Assembly (NCBI GenBank): GCA_948847595.1
Contig: CAQOGY010000010.1
Location: 1 to 64,000 of the forward strand
Length of the DNA: 64,000 bases
Source of the DNA: an uncultured Bacteroides sp.
GTDB taxonomy: Bacteria > Bacteroidota > Bacteroidia > Bacteroidales > Bacteroidaceae
Direction of reading: 5' to 3'
A program made the position numbers and the translations under genes. A model generated the notes under the pieces. That model searched no databases. It was not told where the DNA came from and saw nothing but the letters and a program-made list of their open reading frames with translations. This document shows, piece after piece, positions 16,555 through 26,207 of the stretch (its first letter is position 1; every line of letters begins with the position of its first letter).

Positions 16555-19500
16555 ATGGGATTTAATGAATTTTTAAGCTCGATTTTCGGAAACAAATCCA
16601 CACGAGACATGAAAGAAATCAAACCCTGGGTAGAAAAGATCAAAGCTGCCTACCCGGAGATTGAAGCACTGGACAACGATGCCCTCCGTGCCAAAACGGA
16701 AGAACTCAAAAAATACATCCGCGAATCGGCTACTGACGAACGCGCTAAAGTGGAAGAACTTAAAGCGAGCATCGAAAGCACTGAACTGGAAGACCGCGAA
16801 GAAGTCTTTGCACAAATAGATAAGATAGAGAAAGAAATTCTCGAAAAATACGAGAAAGCACTGGAAGAAGTATTGCCCGTAGCTTTCTCTATCGTCAAAG
16901 CAACTGCCAAACGATTTACGGAAAACGAAGAAATCGTAGTAACCGCGACTGAATTCGACCGCCATCTGGCTGCCACCAAAGACTTTGTACGCATTGAAGG
17001 CGACAAGGCCATCTACCAGAACCACTGGAATGCCGGCGGCAATGATACGGTATGGAACATGATTCATTACGACGTTCAGCTGTTCGGTGGTGTCGTTCTG
17101 CACAAAGGTAAGATTGCGGAAATGGCAACCGGTGAAGGTAAAACTCTCGTTGCTACCCTTCCGGTATTCCTGAACGCGCTGACCGGAAACGGTGTGCATG
17201 TAGTAACCGTGAACGACTACCTTGCCAAACGTGACTCCGAATGGATGGGCCCGCTTTATATGTTCCACGGTTTGAGCGTAGATTGCATCGACCGCCATCA
17301 GCCGAACTCCGACGCCCGTCGTCAGGCATACCTTGCCGACATCACGTTCGGTACCAACAATGAATTCGGTTTCGACTACCTGCGTGACAACATGGCTATC
17401 AGCCCGAAAGACCTTGTTCAACGCCAGCACAACTACGCCATCGTCGATGAGGTTGACTCGGTATTGATTGACGACGCCCGTACTCCGCTGATTATTTCCG
17501 GTCCGGTGCCGAAGGGCGACGACCAACTGTTCGAACAGCTCCGTCCGCTGGTAGAACGTCTGGTAGAAGCTCAAAAAGCATTGGCAACCAAATACCTCTC
17601 CGAAGCCAAACGCCTGATTGCCTCCAACGACAAGAAGGAAGTGGAAGAAGGATTCCTTGCCCTTTATCGTAGCCACAAGTGTCTTCCGAAGAATAAGGCA
17701 TTGATCAAGTTCCTCAGTGAACAGGGTATCAAAGCCGGCATGCTGAAGACCGAAGAAATCTACATGGAGCAGAACAACAAGCGTATGCACGAAGTGACCG
17801 AACCGTTGTACTTCGTCATCGAAGAAAAACTGAACAGCGTAGACCTCACAGATAAAGGTATCGACCTGATCACCGGTAACTCCGAAGACCCGACATTGTT
17901 CGTTCTGCCGGATATCGCCGCACAACTCTCCGAACTGGAAAATCAAAACCTGACCAACGAACAACTGCTGGAAAAGAAAGATGAGCTGCTGACTAACTAC
18001 GCCATCAAATCGGAGCGCGTACACACCATCAACCAGTTGCTGAAGGCTTACACCATGTTCGAGAAAGATGACGAATATGTTGTGATCGACGGACAGGTGA
18101 AGATTGTAGACGAGCAGACCGGACGTATCATGGAAGGCCGCCGCTACTCTGACGGATTGCACCAGGCTATCGAAGCGAAGGAACGTGTGAAAGTAGAAGC
18201 CGCAACGCAGACATTCGCAACGATCACTTTGCAGAACTACTTCCGTATGTATCACAAGCTGTCCGGTATGACCGGTACTGCCGAAACGGAAGCAGGCGAA
18301 CTTTGGGACATCTACAAATTGGATGTAGTCGTTATCCCGACTAACCGCCCGATCGCAAGGAAGGATATGAACGACCGCGTTTACAAAACCAAACGCGAAA
18401 AGTATAAAGCCGTTATCGAAGAAATCGAAAAACTAGTGCAGGCAGGACGTCCGGTACTGGTAGGTACGACTTCGGTAGAAATCTCCGAAATGCTGAGCAA
18501 AATGCTTACCATGCGTAAGATCGAACACAGCGTACTGAATGCGAAGTTGCACCAGAAAGAAGCTGAAATTGTTGCAAAAGCCGGTTTCAGCTGTGCAGTG
18601 ACCATCGCTACCAATATGGCAGGTCGTGGTACCGACATCAAGCTGAGCCCGGAAGTAAAAGCCGCAGGCGGTTTGGCCATCATCGGTACGGAACGTCACG
18701 AATCCCGTCGTGTAGACCGCCAGTTGCGTGGTCGTGCAGGACGTCAGGGTGACCCGGGTTCTTCTGTATTCTTCGTGTCACTGGAAGATGACTTGATGCG
18801 TCTGTTCTCTTCCGACCGTATTGCCAGTGTAATGGACAAACTCGGTTTCCAGGAAGGCGAAATGATCGAGCACAAGATGATCTCCAACTCTATCGAGCGT
18901 GCACAGAAGAAGGTGGAAGAAAACAACTTCGGTATCCGTAAACGTCTGTTGGAATATGACGACGTGATGAACAAGCAACGTACCGTTGTTTACACCAAAC
19001 GCCGCCACGCCCTGATGGGTGAACGTATCGGTATGGATATCGTTAATATGATCTGGGACCGTTGCGCGAATGCGATCGAGAACAATGACTACGAAGGCTG
19101 TCAGATGGAACTGCTCCAGACATTGGCTATGGAAACTCCGTTCACCGAAGAAGAATTCCGTAATGAAAAGAAGGACACATTGGCAGAAAAGACATTCAAC
19201 ATTGCCATGGAAAACTTCAAACGCAAAACGGAACGCCTGGCACAAATCGCTAATCCGGTCATCAAACAAGTATACGAAAACCAGGGACATATGTACGAAA
19301 ACATTCTGATTCCTATCACAGACGGAAAACGGATGTATAACATCTCCTGTAATCTGAAAGCGGCTTACGAGTCCGAATCAAAGGAGGTGGTGAAAGCTTT
19401 CGAAAAGTCTATCCTGCTGCACGTTATCGACGAAGCATGGAAAGAAAACCTGCGTGAGCTGGATGAGTTGAAACACTCTGTTCAGAACGCAAGCTACGAA

Positions 19501-19875
19501 CAGAAAGACCCGCTGTTGATCTACAAACTGGAATCCGTAACACTGTTTGACGCTATGGTGAACAAGATCAATAACCAAACTATCTCCATCCTGATGCGCG
19601 GACAGATCCCTGTACAGGAAGCTCCGGCAGACGAACAACAGCCACGCCGCGTAGAAGTACGCCAGGCTGCTCCCGAGCAACGTCAGGATATGAGCAAGTA
19701 TCGTGAACAGAAACAAGACCTCAGTGATCCGAACCAGCAGGCTGCTGCCAGTCAGGATACTCGCGAGCAACAAAAACGCGAACCGATCCGTGCGGAAAAG
19801 ACGGTAGGACGCAATGATCCTTGCCCATGCGGAAGCGGTAAGAAATATAAAAACTGCCACGGACAGAATGCTTAA
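16555..19875 (+). CDS. secA: Preprotein translocase ATPase SecA
   Basis: 1106 residues. SecA pushes unfolded preproteins through SecYEG using ATP. Walker A is in MATGEGKTLVATLPVF, the DEAD-type Walker B is VDEVDSVLIDDARTPLIISG, and helicase motif VI is RQLRGRAGRQGDPGSS. The preprotein crosslinking domain, helical scaffold and wing domains fill the middle. The C-terminal zinc motif CPCGSGKKYKNCHG follows a Gln-rich linker. It is longer than the ~900-residue proteobacterial form because of inserted charged helical stretches (for example around residues 40-90), which is usual in Bacteroidota. A strong terminator follows. Confidence 0.99.
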   Translation: MGFNEFLSSIFGNKSTRDMKEIKPWVEKIKAAYPEIEALDNDALRAKTEELKKYIRESATDERAKVEELKASIESTELEDREEVFAQIDKIEKEILEKYEKALEEVLPVAFSIVKATAKRFTENEEIVVTATEFDRHLAATKDFVRIEGDKAIYQNHWNAGGNDTVWNMIHYDVQLFGGVVLHKGKIAEMATGEGKTLVATLPVFLNALTGNGVHVVTVNDYLAKRDSEWMGPLYMFHGLSVDCIDRHQPNSDARRQAYLADITFGTNNEFGFDYLRDNMAISPKDLVQRQHNYAIVDEVDSVLIDDARTPLIISGPVPKGDDQLFEQLRPLVERLVEAQKALATKYLSEAKRLIASNDKKEVEEGFLALYRSHKCLPKNKALIKFLSEQGIKAGMLKTEEIYMEQNNKRMHEVTEPLYFVIEEKLNSVDLTDKGIDLITGNSEDPTLFVLPDIAAQLSELENQNLTNEQLLEKKDELLTNYAIKSERVHTINQLLKAYTMFEKDDEYVVIDGQVKIVDEQTGRIMEGRRYSDGLHQAIEAKERVKVEAATQTFATITLQNYFRMYHKLSGMTGTAETEAGELWDIYKLDVVVIPTNRPIARKDMNDRVYKTKREKYKAVIEEIEKLVQAGRPVLVGTTSVEISEMLSKMLTMRKIEHSVLNAKLHQKEAEIVAKAGFSCAVTIATNMAGRGTDIKLSPEVKAAGGLAIIGTERHESRRVDRQLRGRAGRQGDPGSSVFFVSLEDDLMRLFSSDRIASVMDKLGFQEGEMIEHKMISNSIERAQKKVEENNFGIRKRLLEYDDVMNKQRTVVYTKRRHALMGERIGMDIVNMIWDRCANAIENNDYEGCQMELLQTLAMETPFTEEEFRNEKKDTLAEKTFNIAMENFKRKTERLAQIANPVIKQVYENQGHMYENILIPITDGKRMYNISCNLKAAYESESKEVVKAFEKSILLHVIDEAWKENLRELDELKHSVQNASYEQKDPLLIYKLESVTLFDAMVNKINNQTISILMRGQIPVQEAPADEQQPRRVEVRQAAPEQRQDMSKYREQKQDLSDPNQQAAASQDTREQQKREPIRAEKTVGRNDPCPCGSGKKYKNCHGQNA

Positions 19876-19902
19876 CAGCAGTCCGATGTAAGATTATAAT
19901 CT

Positions 19903-19947
19903 AAAAGAAAGCCTCAAACGGTTAAAAACTGTTTGAGGCTTTCTTTT
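19903..19947 (+). terminator. Intrinsic terminator after secA
   Basis: A 17-bp perfect stem (19903-19919 with 19931-19947) with an 11-base loop. The 3' arm ends in TTTCTTTT. It sits 28 bp after the secA stop. Confidence 0.92.
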
Positions 19948-19962
19948 ATTCATCCAAAATAG

Positions 19963-19970
19963 TACTTTTG
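19963..19970 (+). promoter_or_regulatory. Promoter -7 box for DUF6340 gene
   Basis: Reads TACTTTTG, a full match to TAnnTTTG, 26 bp before the start codon. Confidence 0.6.
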
Positions 19971-19996
19971 CTTAAACTACTAAAGATATCAAGACT

Positions 19997-21106
19997 ATGG
20001 CAAAATTCTATTCACTGGCATTTGTTTCTCTGCTACTGTTGGCACTCGGCAGCTGTCAGAGCCTGGAGCAGATTTCTATTGACTATATGCAGCCCGGAGA
20101 TATGACTTTCCCTTCTCAACTCCGTAAAGTGGCTATCGTGAATAACACCAGCACCGAACCGGATAACAAGCTGATCACACAGACCGAAAAGCCGAAAGAA
20201 AACGTACCCGAAATAAGCCACGCCACAGCGTATGCCAATGGTAATGTTAAGATTGCAGCTGAATCGCTGGCGGAAGAAATCGCGCATCAGAACTATTTTG
20301 ATGTAGTGGTGATCTGTGATTCCGCTTTACGGGCCAATGACAAGTTTCCTCGTGAAAGTACATTGAGTCAGGAGGAAGTCCAACAGCTGACATCAGACTT
20401 GGGAGTGGACTGTATCATCGCAATGGAAAACCTGCAATTCAAAGCGACCAAAACGGTTCGTTATATCCGTGATTTTAACTGCTACCTGGGGACAGTGGAT
20501 GTAAAAGCCTACCCGACGGTGAAGGTATACCTGCCCTCGCGCAGCAAACCGATGACTACGCTACACCCCACCGACAGTATCTTTTGGGAAGAATACGGAG
20601 GATCGGTAACAGAAACATTTGCACACATGATACCTGATGCACAGATGTTACGGGAAGCTTCTGAATTTGCAGGGACTATCCCTGTCAAACAGTTACTCCC
20701 TTTCTGGAAAACAGGCAAACGATACTTGTACACCGGTGGCTCCGTACAGATGCGTGACGCGGCAATCTTTGTCCGTGAAAATTCATGGGACAGAGCTTTC
20801 GAACTTTGGGAACAAGTGTACAACGGAACCAAGAAGGAAAAGAAAAAGATGAAAGCTGCCCTCAATATCGCTGTTTATTATGAGATGAAGGACAGCTTGG
20901 CAAAAGCAGAAGAATGGGCAGTCAAAGCACAGCAACTCGCCCAAAAAGTAGATAAGAAAAACATTCCCGAAAATGCGGCGTACGCCACCATTGACGATAT
21001 ACCGAATTACTACCTTACAACCCTTTATGCAAATGAATTAAAGGAACGTAACAGTCAATTGCCCAAGCTAAAAATGCAAATGGAGCGATTTAATGATGAT
21101 TTTTAA
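19997..21106 (+). CDS. DUF6340 family lipoprotein
   Basis: 369 residues. The N-terminus has a signal peptide with lipobox LALGSC (Cys20), followed by QSLEQISIDYMQPGDMTFPS, a start typical of the Bacteroidales DUF6340 family. The second half contains a TPR-like helical part (SWDRAFELWEQVYNGTKKEK, then AALNIAVYYEMKDSLAKAEE). It is probably an outer-envelope lipoprotein of unknown role. It has its own promoter box, follows the secA terminator, and appears to be a single-gene unit. Confidence 0.9.
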   Translation: MAKFYSLAFVSLLLLALGSCQSLEQISIDYMQPGDMTFPSQLRKVAIVNNTSTEPDNKLITQTEKPKENVPEISHATAYANGNVKIAAESLAEEIAHQNYFDVVVICDSALRANDKFPRESTLSQEEVQQLTSDLGVDCIIAMENLQFKATKTVRYIRDFNCYLGTVDVKAYPTVKVYLPSRSKPMTTLHPTDSIFWEEYGGSVTETFAHMIPDAQMLREASEFAGTIPVKQLLPFWKTGKRYLYTGGSVQMRDAAIFVRENSWDRAFELWEQVYNGTKKEKKKMKAALNIAVYYEMKDSLAKAEEWAVKAQQLAQKVDKKNIPENAAYATIDDIPNYYLTTLYANELKERNSQLPKLKMQMERFNDDF

Positions 21107-21137
21107 GGAAATCATGCATTGATTATTATTTTTTTTA

Positions 21138-21145
21138 TACCTTTG
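21138..21145 (+). promoter_or_regulatory. Promoter -7 box for small acidic protein
   Basis: Reads TACCTTTG, a full match to TAnnTTTG, 22 bp before the ATG. A purine-rich AAGGAAGAAC ribosome-binding region follows. Confidence 0.6.
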
Positions 21146-21167
21146 AGGTAACAAAAAGGAAGAACTT

Positions 21168-21614
21168 ATGAAACTGAGCCAACAATCTCTGTCTACCATC
21201 GAATCGGCTATCCAAAAGGCAGCCGGCAAATATGTATGTGGCTGCGACCAGACAGCCGTAACAGATATTCATTTACAACCGGACCAAACATCGGGACAAC
21301 TCACTATTTATAACGACGATGACGAGGAATTGGCTAATGTAATGATTGAAGAGTGGGCAACTTACGATGGAGATGATTTCATGGAAAATGTAGAGCCCAA
21401 CCTGAAAAGTATCCTTTGCAGAATGAAAGATGCAGGAGACTTCGATAAAGTAACAATATTAAAGCCTTATTCATTCGTACTGGTAGATGAAGATAAGGAA
21501 ACAGTTGCAGAATTGTTGCTGATAGATGACGATACATTGCTTGTGGATGACGAACTGCTGAAAGGACTGGATAAAGAACTGGACGAGTTTCTGAAAAATT
21601 TGTTGGAGAAATAA
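21168..21614 (+). CDS. Small acidic cytoplasmic protein, unknown function
   Basis: 148 residues, strongly acidic, with no signal peptide or membrane helix. Visible features are one CGC pair of cysteines (KYVCGCDQTAVTD) and long Asp/Glu stretches (YNDDDEELANVMIEEW, LLIDDDTLLVDDELLKGLDK). It has its own -7 box and ribosome-binding region and ends before a strong terminator, so it is very likely expressed. I do not recognise the family. Confidence 0.85.
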   Translation: MKLSQQSLSTIESAIQKAAGKYVCGCDQTAVTDIHLQPDQTSGQLTIYNDDDEELANVMIEEWATYDGDDFMENVEPNLKSILCRMKDAGDFDKVTILKPYSFVLVDEDKETVAELLLIDDDTLLVDDELLKGLDKELDEFLKNLLEK

Positions 21615-21662
21615 ATATGTTCGATTGCCCGGCATGCCCTTGCTGAAGCAATTATCATTTAT

Positions 21663-21719
21663 AAAAAGAATAATCGGAAGTAAAAGGTATTCCCCTGTTT
21701 ACTTCCGATTATTCTTTTT
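21663..21719. terminator. Bidirectional intrinsic terminator
   Basis: A 22-bp perfect stem (21663-21684 with 21698-21719) with a 13-base loop. Runs of A at the left edge and T at the right edge let it act on both strands. It lies between the acidic-protein gene and the convergent GH89 gene. The remaining bases to 21845 show nothing clear. Confidence 0.92.
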
Positions 21720-21845
21720 TCGTTTTATATGATTCGTACAAACCCAAGTTTCCCTATCGACTTTTAGTCACTCCCGTTTAAGGCAGCACTACCGACTTTT
21801 TAGTCAGCCCTCTAGCTGAAAGCCGGAGCAGTGTAGGTAGATAAA

Positions 21846-24083
21846 TTACTTTGCTTCAATCGCTGTCCGATAAACAAATTTTGCCGTTTCAATTACATTT
21901 TGTAACTTATGATCTGATGAATCAGCTGTTTTGTTTTTCTCCGCCCATGCTTTCTCCATGCCATAGAAATTAATCGGTTCTTCCGCTGATTCACCAAGTT
22001 TGCCGTCCAACTCCCGTTGTTTCTGCTCAAAGAAAGTTTTCCAACGTTGATAATACAAGTCTTTCAAAATCCCGCTCCACTCCCGATGGGAATAATCATG
22101 CAGACCTCCCTGATTAGCAGCTATACTGTCTCCCCAAACCGTGATCAGCGCAGAAGCATTCCATTCGTAAAGTTTCTTTTCTTCTTCCGTGGTTCCCAAA
22201 GAACGTGCGGCATTCAGCCATGAAGACGCCGAGAACTCCTTTTGGGTGGATAGCAAACTGTCCTGAGCTAATATTAACTCCAAAAACTGTTGTGACTGTT
22301 TCCCGAAGCTATCCTTATCTTTCCGATCATAACTCTGAGAAATTTCTTCAAGCAGCACATTCCCCTTATCTGCCAGGCTCTGACGCACCACGTCCACCAA
22401 ATCATATTCAAAGTTATTATTTCCCTTGTACTGATCTGCAACAGAAAGTAACAAGCGGGCTGCCTTTGCCGTTGAATCAGGTGAATAGAATAACTTGGCA
22501 TATCCCCATGTCGACGTTCTGTCCAGATGAAATCCCGGACGGGCGCACAACAAGGATTCGACTGTCCCTTCTCCCTGATAATTCTTCGGAGCATTGTAAA
22601 CTGTATGTTCCAGCGCACGCCATGCTTCCGCTACTTCCGGTGACAAATCATTTCCATACCGCGCTTTCAGATACGCTTGCAGCCATTCATCCGGTGAGAA
22701 CCGTTCTTCCCGCCAAGGAAGCTCATACAGCAATTCAAACATCACCGGATTATTCTCGATTCCTTCCGGAGTAGCTCCTACCCCCCGCAAGGTTTTCCCG
22801 TTGACATGTGCACAGGCGTTATAATATCCATTCACCAACTGCTCCATCCGTCCATGCAGACCGACATTACCGCCAAAGTTAAGCAACATACAATAGAGCC
22901 AGTCATGCTTGCCGAAACCTTTCTCCCGATACCACATCGACTCCGGATCACCCCATTGCGGAAGTTTCTCACTATACAAATCCAGTACCAGCAAATCACC
23001 GGAATCGAGCGTACTGACCATCGCTTCCCGCGGATTCGCCTGCCATGCCTGCATCACCCACACAGCCTCCGGATTCGCTTTCTTCATAGCACTCATAATA
23101 GAAGTTCCCGCCTTTGCCAAGTCTACTCCTTCCGTATTTCCTCCTTCATGAAAGGGGTCCATACTGTAATACTTTGCTTTTCCGTACAGTTTCTCCAACT
23201 CCTCATAATACATGGCAGCAAATGAATCGAAATGTTCATCTTCCGTAGAAAGAAAGGCCGGACGAGGGAAACCGCACCATTTACCGGGATCGGCAATCTG
23301 ATACCCCAGTTTCTCGCCGATATTACGGGGGACCATTCCTGCATATCCGGGGAATACCGGTTCAATGCCCAGCTCCCTCATTCGGGTAATGATCTTCTTT
23401 TGCAGTGCTTCCTGTTGCCGATACCAACTGTCGGGATTCGGTCCGCCCCATCCTTCCAGATTATTCATCTGCCACCATGCCATAAAGGCAGGACCGGAAA
23501 TAAACTCATTGATCTCCTCCGTCGTATATCCGATACGCTTCAGCAGATTATACCAGACAACCTCCATCCCTGTTATACTCAAAGGCATATTGATGCCGTG
23601 CATCGCCATCCAGTCTATTTCTTTCTCCCAGCGCTCCCAGTCCCAGAAAGCCATGGAGTAGGAATAGGTACAGTAATTCAGGTAATATCGATTCTTCATA
23701 GCCGTCGCCTGTCGGATTTTCTTTTGAGGCAGAGGCAGTACTTCCGGCAATTTCTGCGAGGGATTATTCCACGAAAGATGAATACCTGCCACGTATTTCA
23801 GGTACCAATTCAAGCCCGTAGCCAGTGAAAGATCGGAGTTTCCGGTTATCAGTACTTTGCCATCCTTGGAGTCTATCTCAAAGTAGTCCTTTGCCGGATC
23901 GGCTTCATCAGTAACCAACCGGAAAAGGATTTGATCTTTCGACGTATTCTCCGTCACACGTGCTGCCAATGAATCGATTGGAGCAGACGTAGATTGGCAA
24001 CTTGTATACATAACAACAGAACCAAATAATAAAAGTAATAGAAGACGCATGTTCATAGTCATTATTTTTTTAAGGGTCATCAA
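21846..24083 (-). CDS. Alpha-N-acetylglucosaminidase (GH89), lipoprotein
   Basis: 745 residues. GH89 enzymes remove terminal alpha-linked GlcNAc, for example from heparan sulfate fragments or mucin O-glycan caps. A lipoprotein signal ends VVMYTSC. The NAGLU N-terminal, barrel and C-terminal domains follow, with family hallmarks RYYLNYCTYSYSMAFWDWER, MAMHGINMPLSITGMEVVWY and FPGYAGMVPRN, and a likely catalytic Glu in DPFHEGG. Several closely spaced Met codons (MMTLKKIMTMNMR) leave the exact start uncertain by up to about 33 bp. It lies downstream of SusD, behind a stem-loop, and completes the glycan utilisation locus. Confidence 0.95.
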   Translation of the reverse strand: MMTLKKIMTMNMRLLLLLLFGSVVMYTSCQSTSAPIDSLAARVTENTSKDQILFRLVTDEADPAKDYFEIDSKDGKVLITGNSDLSLATGLNWYLKYVAGIHLSWNNPSQKLPEVLPLPQKKIRQATAMKNRYYLNYCTYSYSMAFWDWERWEKEIDWMAMHGINMPLSITGMEVVWYNLLKRIGYTTEEINEFISGPAFMAWWQMNNLEGWGGPNPDSWYRQQEALQKKIITRMRELGIEPVFPGYAGMVPRNIGEKLGYQIADPGKWCGFPRPAFLSTEDEHFDSFAAMYYEELEKLYGKAKYYSMDPFHEGGNTEGVDLAKAGTSIMSAMKKANPEAVWVMQAWQANPREAMVSTLDSGDLLVLDLYSEKLPQWGDPESMWYREKGFGKHDWLYCMLLNFGGNVGLHGRMEQLVNGYYNACAHVNGKTLRGVGATPEGIENNPVMFELLYELPWREERFSPDEWLQAYLKARYGNDLSPEVAEAWRALEHTVYNAPKNYQGEGTVESLLCARPGFHLDRTSTWGYAKLFYSPDSTAKAARLLLSVADQYKGNNNFEYDLVDVVRQSLADKGNVLLEEISQSYDRKDKDSFGKQSQQFLELILAQDSLLSTQKEFSASSWLNAARSLGTTEEEKKLYEWNASALITVWGDSIAANQGGLHDYSHREWSGILKDLYYQRWKTFFEQKQRELDGKLGESAEEPINFYGMEKAWAEKNKTADSSDHKLQNVIETAKFVYRTAIEAK

Positions 24084-24224
24084 ATGTGTTTGAGCGTTTG
24101 AACCCCTAAATATATTTCAAATTTCCGATTACTGAAAATAAAATGTAGTTCTTTTATACTGATACACATTAAATAACCTCCAATATATGAAAAGTCGGAA
24201 AGATATAGCATTGGCTCTAATAAA

Positions 24225-24265
24225 GAAAGAAGATGTGTCAAACAGTTATTTGCACATCTTCTTTC
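24225..24265 (-). terminator. Stem-loop between susD-like gene and GH89 gene
   Basis: A 13-bp stem (24225-24237 with 24253-24265; GAAAGAAGATGTG) with a 15-base loop, 22 bp after the SusD stop. Only a short T-rich stretch (TTTATT) follows on the minus strand, so it could be a leaky terminator or an mRNA-protecting hairpin that sets SusCD above enzyme expression. Confidence 0.7.
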
Positions 24266-24286
24266 AATTTGTGTTTCAGTTAATTA

Positions 24287-26194
24287 TTACTCCCATCCCG
24301 GATTATTGGGGGCCAGTTCTGGGTTTAATGCGATTTCATTAGTAGGCACCTGATACAGATAATACTTATCTAACCAACCTTTACCTGCTACCAAAGGATC
24401 ATTATACATATAGATAAAACCTTCTTTCTTTCCTGTCGTATCGGCGTATCCTTTTTCAAGATCAACAAACTGTCCGGAGTCGCCAATCTGCTCTTTAGTA
24501 GCCCATTGACCATACTGTATCTTATTGATAAACCAAGGTGCCTTTTTCCAGCGGCGCACATCGTAGAATCCAAATCCTTCGCCCATCAATTCTACTATGC
24601 GCTCGCGACGAATCTCCCACAATACAGGGTCTACGGTCTGGTCGCGCTTCGGATCAAATCCGGCATTTATCTCGGCCACTTTCATATGCGCAACTCCCAC
24701 CCGATCGCGTAACTTATTGATAGTAAGATCAGCAACAGTCTGATTGAAGCCCTCGACACCTGTACCACCTTTTTCAAATTTAGCCTCAGCATAATTCAAC
24801 ATCACTTCATCAATCTTGAACAAAGGTACATCCGAAGTTCCTTCGTTCTCTTTCGAATTGTCCCATACATTATAGTATCTGTACACATAGTTACCGCTAC
24901 GGGCTACGAGGAAACCTTGTCCGCCATTGTTGGTGAAGAAGTGAGGCATTCCTTTCAATATAGCAGCAGACCAGTTCATCAATGGGAACACTTTATGTTT
25001 ACCGGCTTCCCCATTTCCGCCCCCGAAACCTGTGTAACGGGTAATGCCCATGATATCCATAAACTCACGGTCCTTGGGATCAGAAGTATACTCCCAACTG
25101 GTATTATCGGCACTTGGGATCACCTTATAAGGGGGAGCTACAGTCTCCAGCAGACGAAGGTCACGATTGCGGAAGGTAGCATTCATACTATTATCCCCAT
25201 CCTGCGACCATTCATATTCCGAGCTGTTATGAATCGTTTTACCATCTTTACAAAGATACATATCGATGATGTGTTGCGGCATTTCCACATTATGGGTGGA
25301 TGTCCGTTCAACATGAGTCAGTACATAATTAGTCAGTTCTTTTTCTACATATTCCTTATACAGAATGATGCCTTTCATTCCTTTCAGGTCAGATGTCAGC
25401 ATCTCTCCCCAATCACTGTTCAGTTCGGGATAAGAATCCATCAGCTTCTTGGAATAAGTGATACAAGCATCAAAGTACTTATCTTCGTCCCCCAAAGCAT
25501 GATATTTACGCCATGTACCTTCAAAAAGGCAGAAACGGGAAAGAAGAGCACGAACAACATGCACATTGATCGTATTTTCACCGTCACCTTCTTCTTTTAT
25601 ATGCTCTTCAGCGTATATCAAATCGTTCAATACATGATCGGCAACTTCTTTGCGAGGTGTACGGGGACCATATGCTATTTCCTTATCCGAATCACCCAGT
25701 ACACGATCTACCCAAGGCACATCACCAAAACGAGCTATCAGTTCCGAATAATAATAGGCACGGAAAAAATATCCCACCGAACGCCAATGTTCCTTGTCCG
25801 CATCCGTCATCCCTGAGTTATCGATATTTGCCAACATGACATTGACCCGATAGACGAAACTGAATGCCCATCCATTGCCCGATGACGAACTGGATACATT
25901 TTGAAAAGCATACGGATTACCGTCACCCTGACGACGCATCAGATAACCTGCATAAATATCGCTTGTATAGGATGTGGCACTGGCATAGGCTCCGTTTGTT
26001 CCGGGAATACGCAGGATATTAGTATTTGTAAATACTCCATATAATCCCCAGGCATAGGTCTTGAAAGTATTATAATTACTGAACACTGTCTGCTCCGTTA
26101 ACGAAGTATCCGGATAGCGTTCCATAAAACTATCGTTGCATGAAGTAAACCCGATAGCTGCTGCCGCAAGCATAGTATATATTATTTTTTTCAT
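24287..26194 (-). CDS. SusD/RagB-family glycan-binding lipoprotein
   Basis: 635 residues from the ATG at 26194. That start gives an immediate lipoprotein signal (MKKIIYTMLAAAAIGFTSC, Cys19), whereas the longer frame from 26281 overlaps the SusC gene. The mature part has the SusD-like signatures NDSFMERYPDTSLTEQTVFS, WRSVGYFFRAYYYSELIARF and LNYAEAKFEKGG, with the C-terminal RagB/SusD domain (EIRRERIVELMGEGFGFYDV, RRWK). It forms a cell-surface lid on the SusC transporter and binds the glycan. It starts 14 bp after the SusC stop. Confidence 0.97.
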   Translation of the reverse strand: MKKIIYTMLAAAAIGFTSCNDSFMERYPDTSLTEQTVFSNYNTFKTYAWGLYGVFTNTNILRIPGTNGAYASATSYTSDIYAGYLMRRQGDGNPYAFQNVSSSSSGNGWAFSFVYRVNVMLANIDNSGMTDADKEHWRSVGYFFRAYYYSELIARFGDVPWVDRVLGDSDKEIAYGPRTPRKEVADHVLNDLIYAEEHIKEEGDGENTINVHVVRALLSRFCLFEGTWRKYHALGDEDKYFDACITYSKKLMDSYPELNSDWGEMLTSDLKGMKGIILYKEYVEKELTNYVLTHVERTSTHNVEMPQHIIDMYLCKDGKTIHNSSEYEWSQDGDNSMNATFRNRDLRLLETVAPPYKVIPSADNTSWEYTSDPKDREFMDIMGITRYTGFGGGNGEAGKHKVFPLMNWSAAILKGMPHFFTNNGGQGFLVARSGNYVYRYYNVWDNSKENEGTSDVPLFKIDEVMLNYAEAKFEKGGTGVEGFNQTVADLTINKLRDRVGVAHMKVAEINAGFDPKRDQTVDPVLWEIRRERIVELMGEGFGFYDVRRWKKAPWFINKIQYGQWATKEQIGDSGQFVDLEKGYADTTGKKEGFIYMYNDPLVAGKGWLDKYYLYQVPTNEIALNPELAPNNPGWE

Positions 26195-26207
26195 AACCAA
26201 TTCTAAA

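Noticed and set aside
16573..18255. 560-codon open frame antisense to secA
   Set aside because: The secA frame carries all expected motifs. The long antisense frame reflects codon bias in a highly expressed gene.
16555..19875. Extra length of SecA (1106 residues) as a fusion
   Set aside because: Inserted charged helices in SecA are usual in Bacteroidota, and no foreign domain is visible.
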